From Methanobacteriota archaeon (GTDB lineage: Archaea > Thermoplasmatota > Poseidoniia > Poseidoniales > Poseidoniaceae), in assembly GCA_002697705.1 (NCBI GenBank), contig NZXL01000027.1, positions 1-15,971 on the forward strand: DNA of 15,971 bases, written 5' to 3'. A program made the position numbers and the translations under genes. The notes below the pieces were generated by a model. The model saw only the letters and a program-made list of their open reading frames with translations, did not search any database and was not told the origin of the DNA. Shown one piece after another: positions 15,802-15,971 of the stretch (the stretch's first letter is position 1; each line of letters begins with the position of its first letter).

Positions 15802-15806
15802 GGGAG
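15802..15806 (+). promoter_or_regulatory. Shine-Dalgarno site of sdo1
   Basis: GGGAG lies 4 nt before the ATG at 15811 and supports that start, in keeping with the spacing at other leadered genes here. Confidence 0.65.
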
Positions 15807-15810
15807 ACAC

Positions 15811-15971
15811 ATGGTAAGCCTAGATAATTCAGTTTTGGCACGGATGGAAAAGGGCGGAAAGCGCTATGAATTATTGGTTGACCCAGACCTAGTTGATGAT
15901 TTTAAAAATGATCCAACTTCAGTCAATATTGATGACTTCTTAGCAATGGATGAAGTGTTTCACGATGCCCG
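15811..15971 (+). CDS. sdo1: Ribosome maturation protein Sdo1/SBDS, truncated by the window end
   Basis: The first 53 residues are visible. Homologues of SBDS release the anti-association factor eIF6 from the large ribosomal subunit in eukaryotes; the archaeal protein binds ribosomes and is often encoded beside exosome genes. The N-terminal FYSH-domain pattern is clear: ARMEKGGKRYELLVDPD (10-26), a variable loop, then an acidic stretch ending DFLAMDEVFHDA (42-53), matching the family's VDEVF-DA motif. The gene is complete as far as it runs, with no frame break. It follows psmA by 53 nt, probably in one operon, and exosome genes such as rrp4 and rrp41 would be expected next, outside the window. 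Confidence 0.92.
   Translation, partial: MVSLDNSVLARMEKGGKRYELLVDPDLVDDFKNDPTSVNIDDFLAMDEVFHDA

Noticed and set aside
1..15971. tRNA, rRNA, CRISPR, insertion sequence or prophage features
   Set aside because: No cloverleaf, repeat-spacer array, transposase, integrase or terminal inverted repeats were seen. The gaps between genes are all under about 160 nt and leave little room.

Overview
The window reads as a compact, AT-rich archaeal chromosome segment. The archaeal signature genes are a proteasome alpha subunit followed by an Sdo1/SBDS gene, the tRNA-Ile2 agmatidine synthetase TiaS, the diphthamide enzyme Dph6 and an archaeosortase-type membrane protein. The mix of a giant Asp-rich surface protein, very small membrane proteins and tightly packed genes suggests a planktonic euryarchaeon of the Poseidoniales (Marine Group II) or a relative. 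That placement is an inference from gene content, not something the sequence proves.

Layout. Positions 2-4384 hold the 3' part of a very long Lhr-type superfamily 2 helicase gene, whose start lies outside the window. Positions 4439-8113 encode a 1224-residue surface protein: signal peptide, cysteine-free C-type-lectin-like domain, LamG-like domain, several beta-sandwich modules, three EF-hand loops, a thrombospondin-3-like Asp repeat, one membrane span and a cytoplasmic tail. It abuts end to end with a convergent archaeosortase gene (8114-9031, minus). A GmhB-like sugar-bisphosphate phosphatase and tiaS follow as a two-gene operon (9113-10982). Positions 11054-12706 hold four small genes not assignable to a pathway: two single-span membrane proteins, a RecA-fold protein that lacks the Walker A lysine, and a four-span membrane protein. 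The right end is housekeeping: purB (12866-14218), dph6 (14208-14876, minus), psmA (15035-15757) and the start of sdo1 (15811 onward). The psmA-sdo1 order matches the known start of the archaeal proteasome/exosome superoperon.

How the genes fit together. The left half suggests cell-surface work: a calcium-binding, probably carbohydrate-binding surface protein, an archaeosortase that processes other surface proteins, and a sugar phosphatase that could feed glycan synthesis. The right half covers translation and protein or RNA quality control: tRNA modification, EF2 diphthamide, proteasome and ribosome maturation factor. All four convergent gene pairs meet with between an 11-nt overlap and a 2-nt gap, so transcripts must end inside the opposing gene. 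Start sites fall into two groups: those with a Shine-Dalgarno-like motif close to the start codon (usually 4 nt), and those with none.

No tRNA, rRNA, CRISPR array, insertion sequence or integrase was seen, and no gene-free stretch exceeds about 160 nt. The clearest leads for something undescribed are the unusually extended archaeal Lhr with a repeated C-terminal module, the lysine-less RecA-like protein among small membrane proteins, and the archaeosortase/lectin-protein pair.
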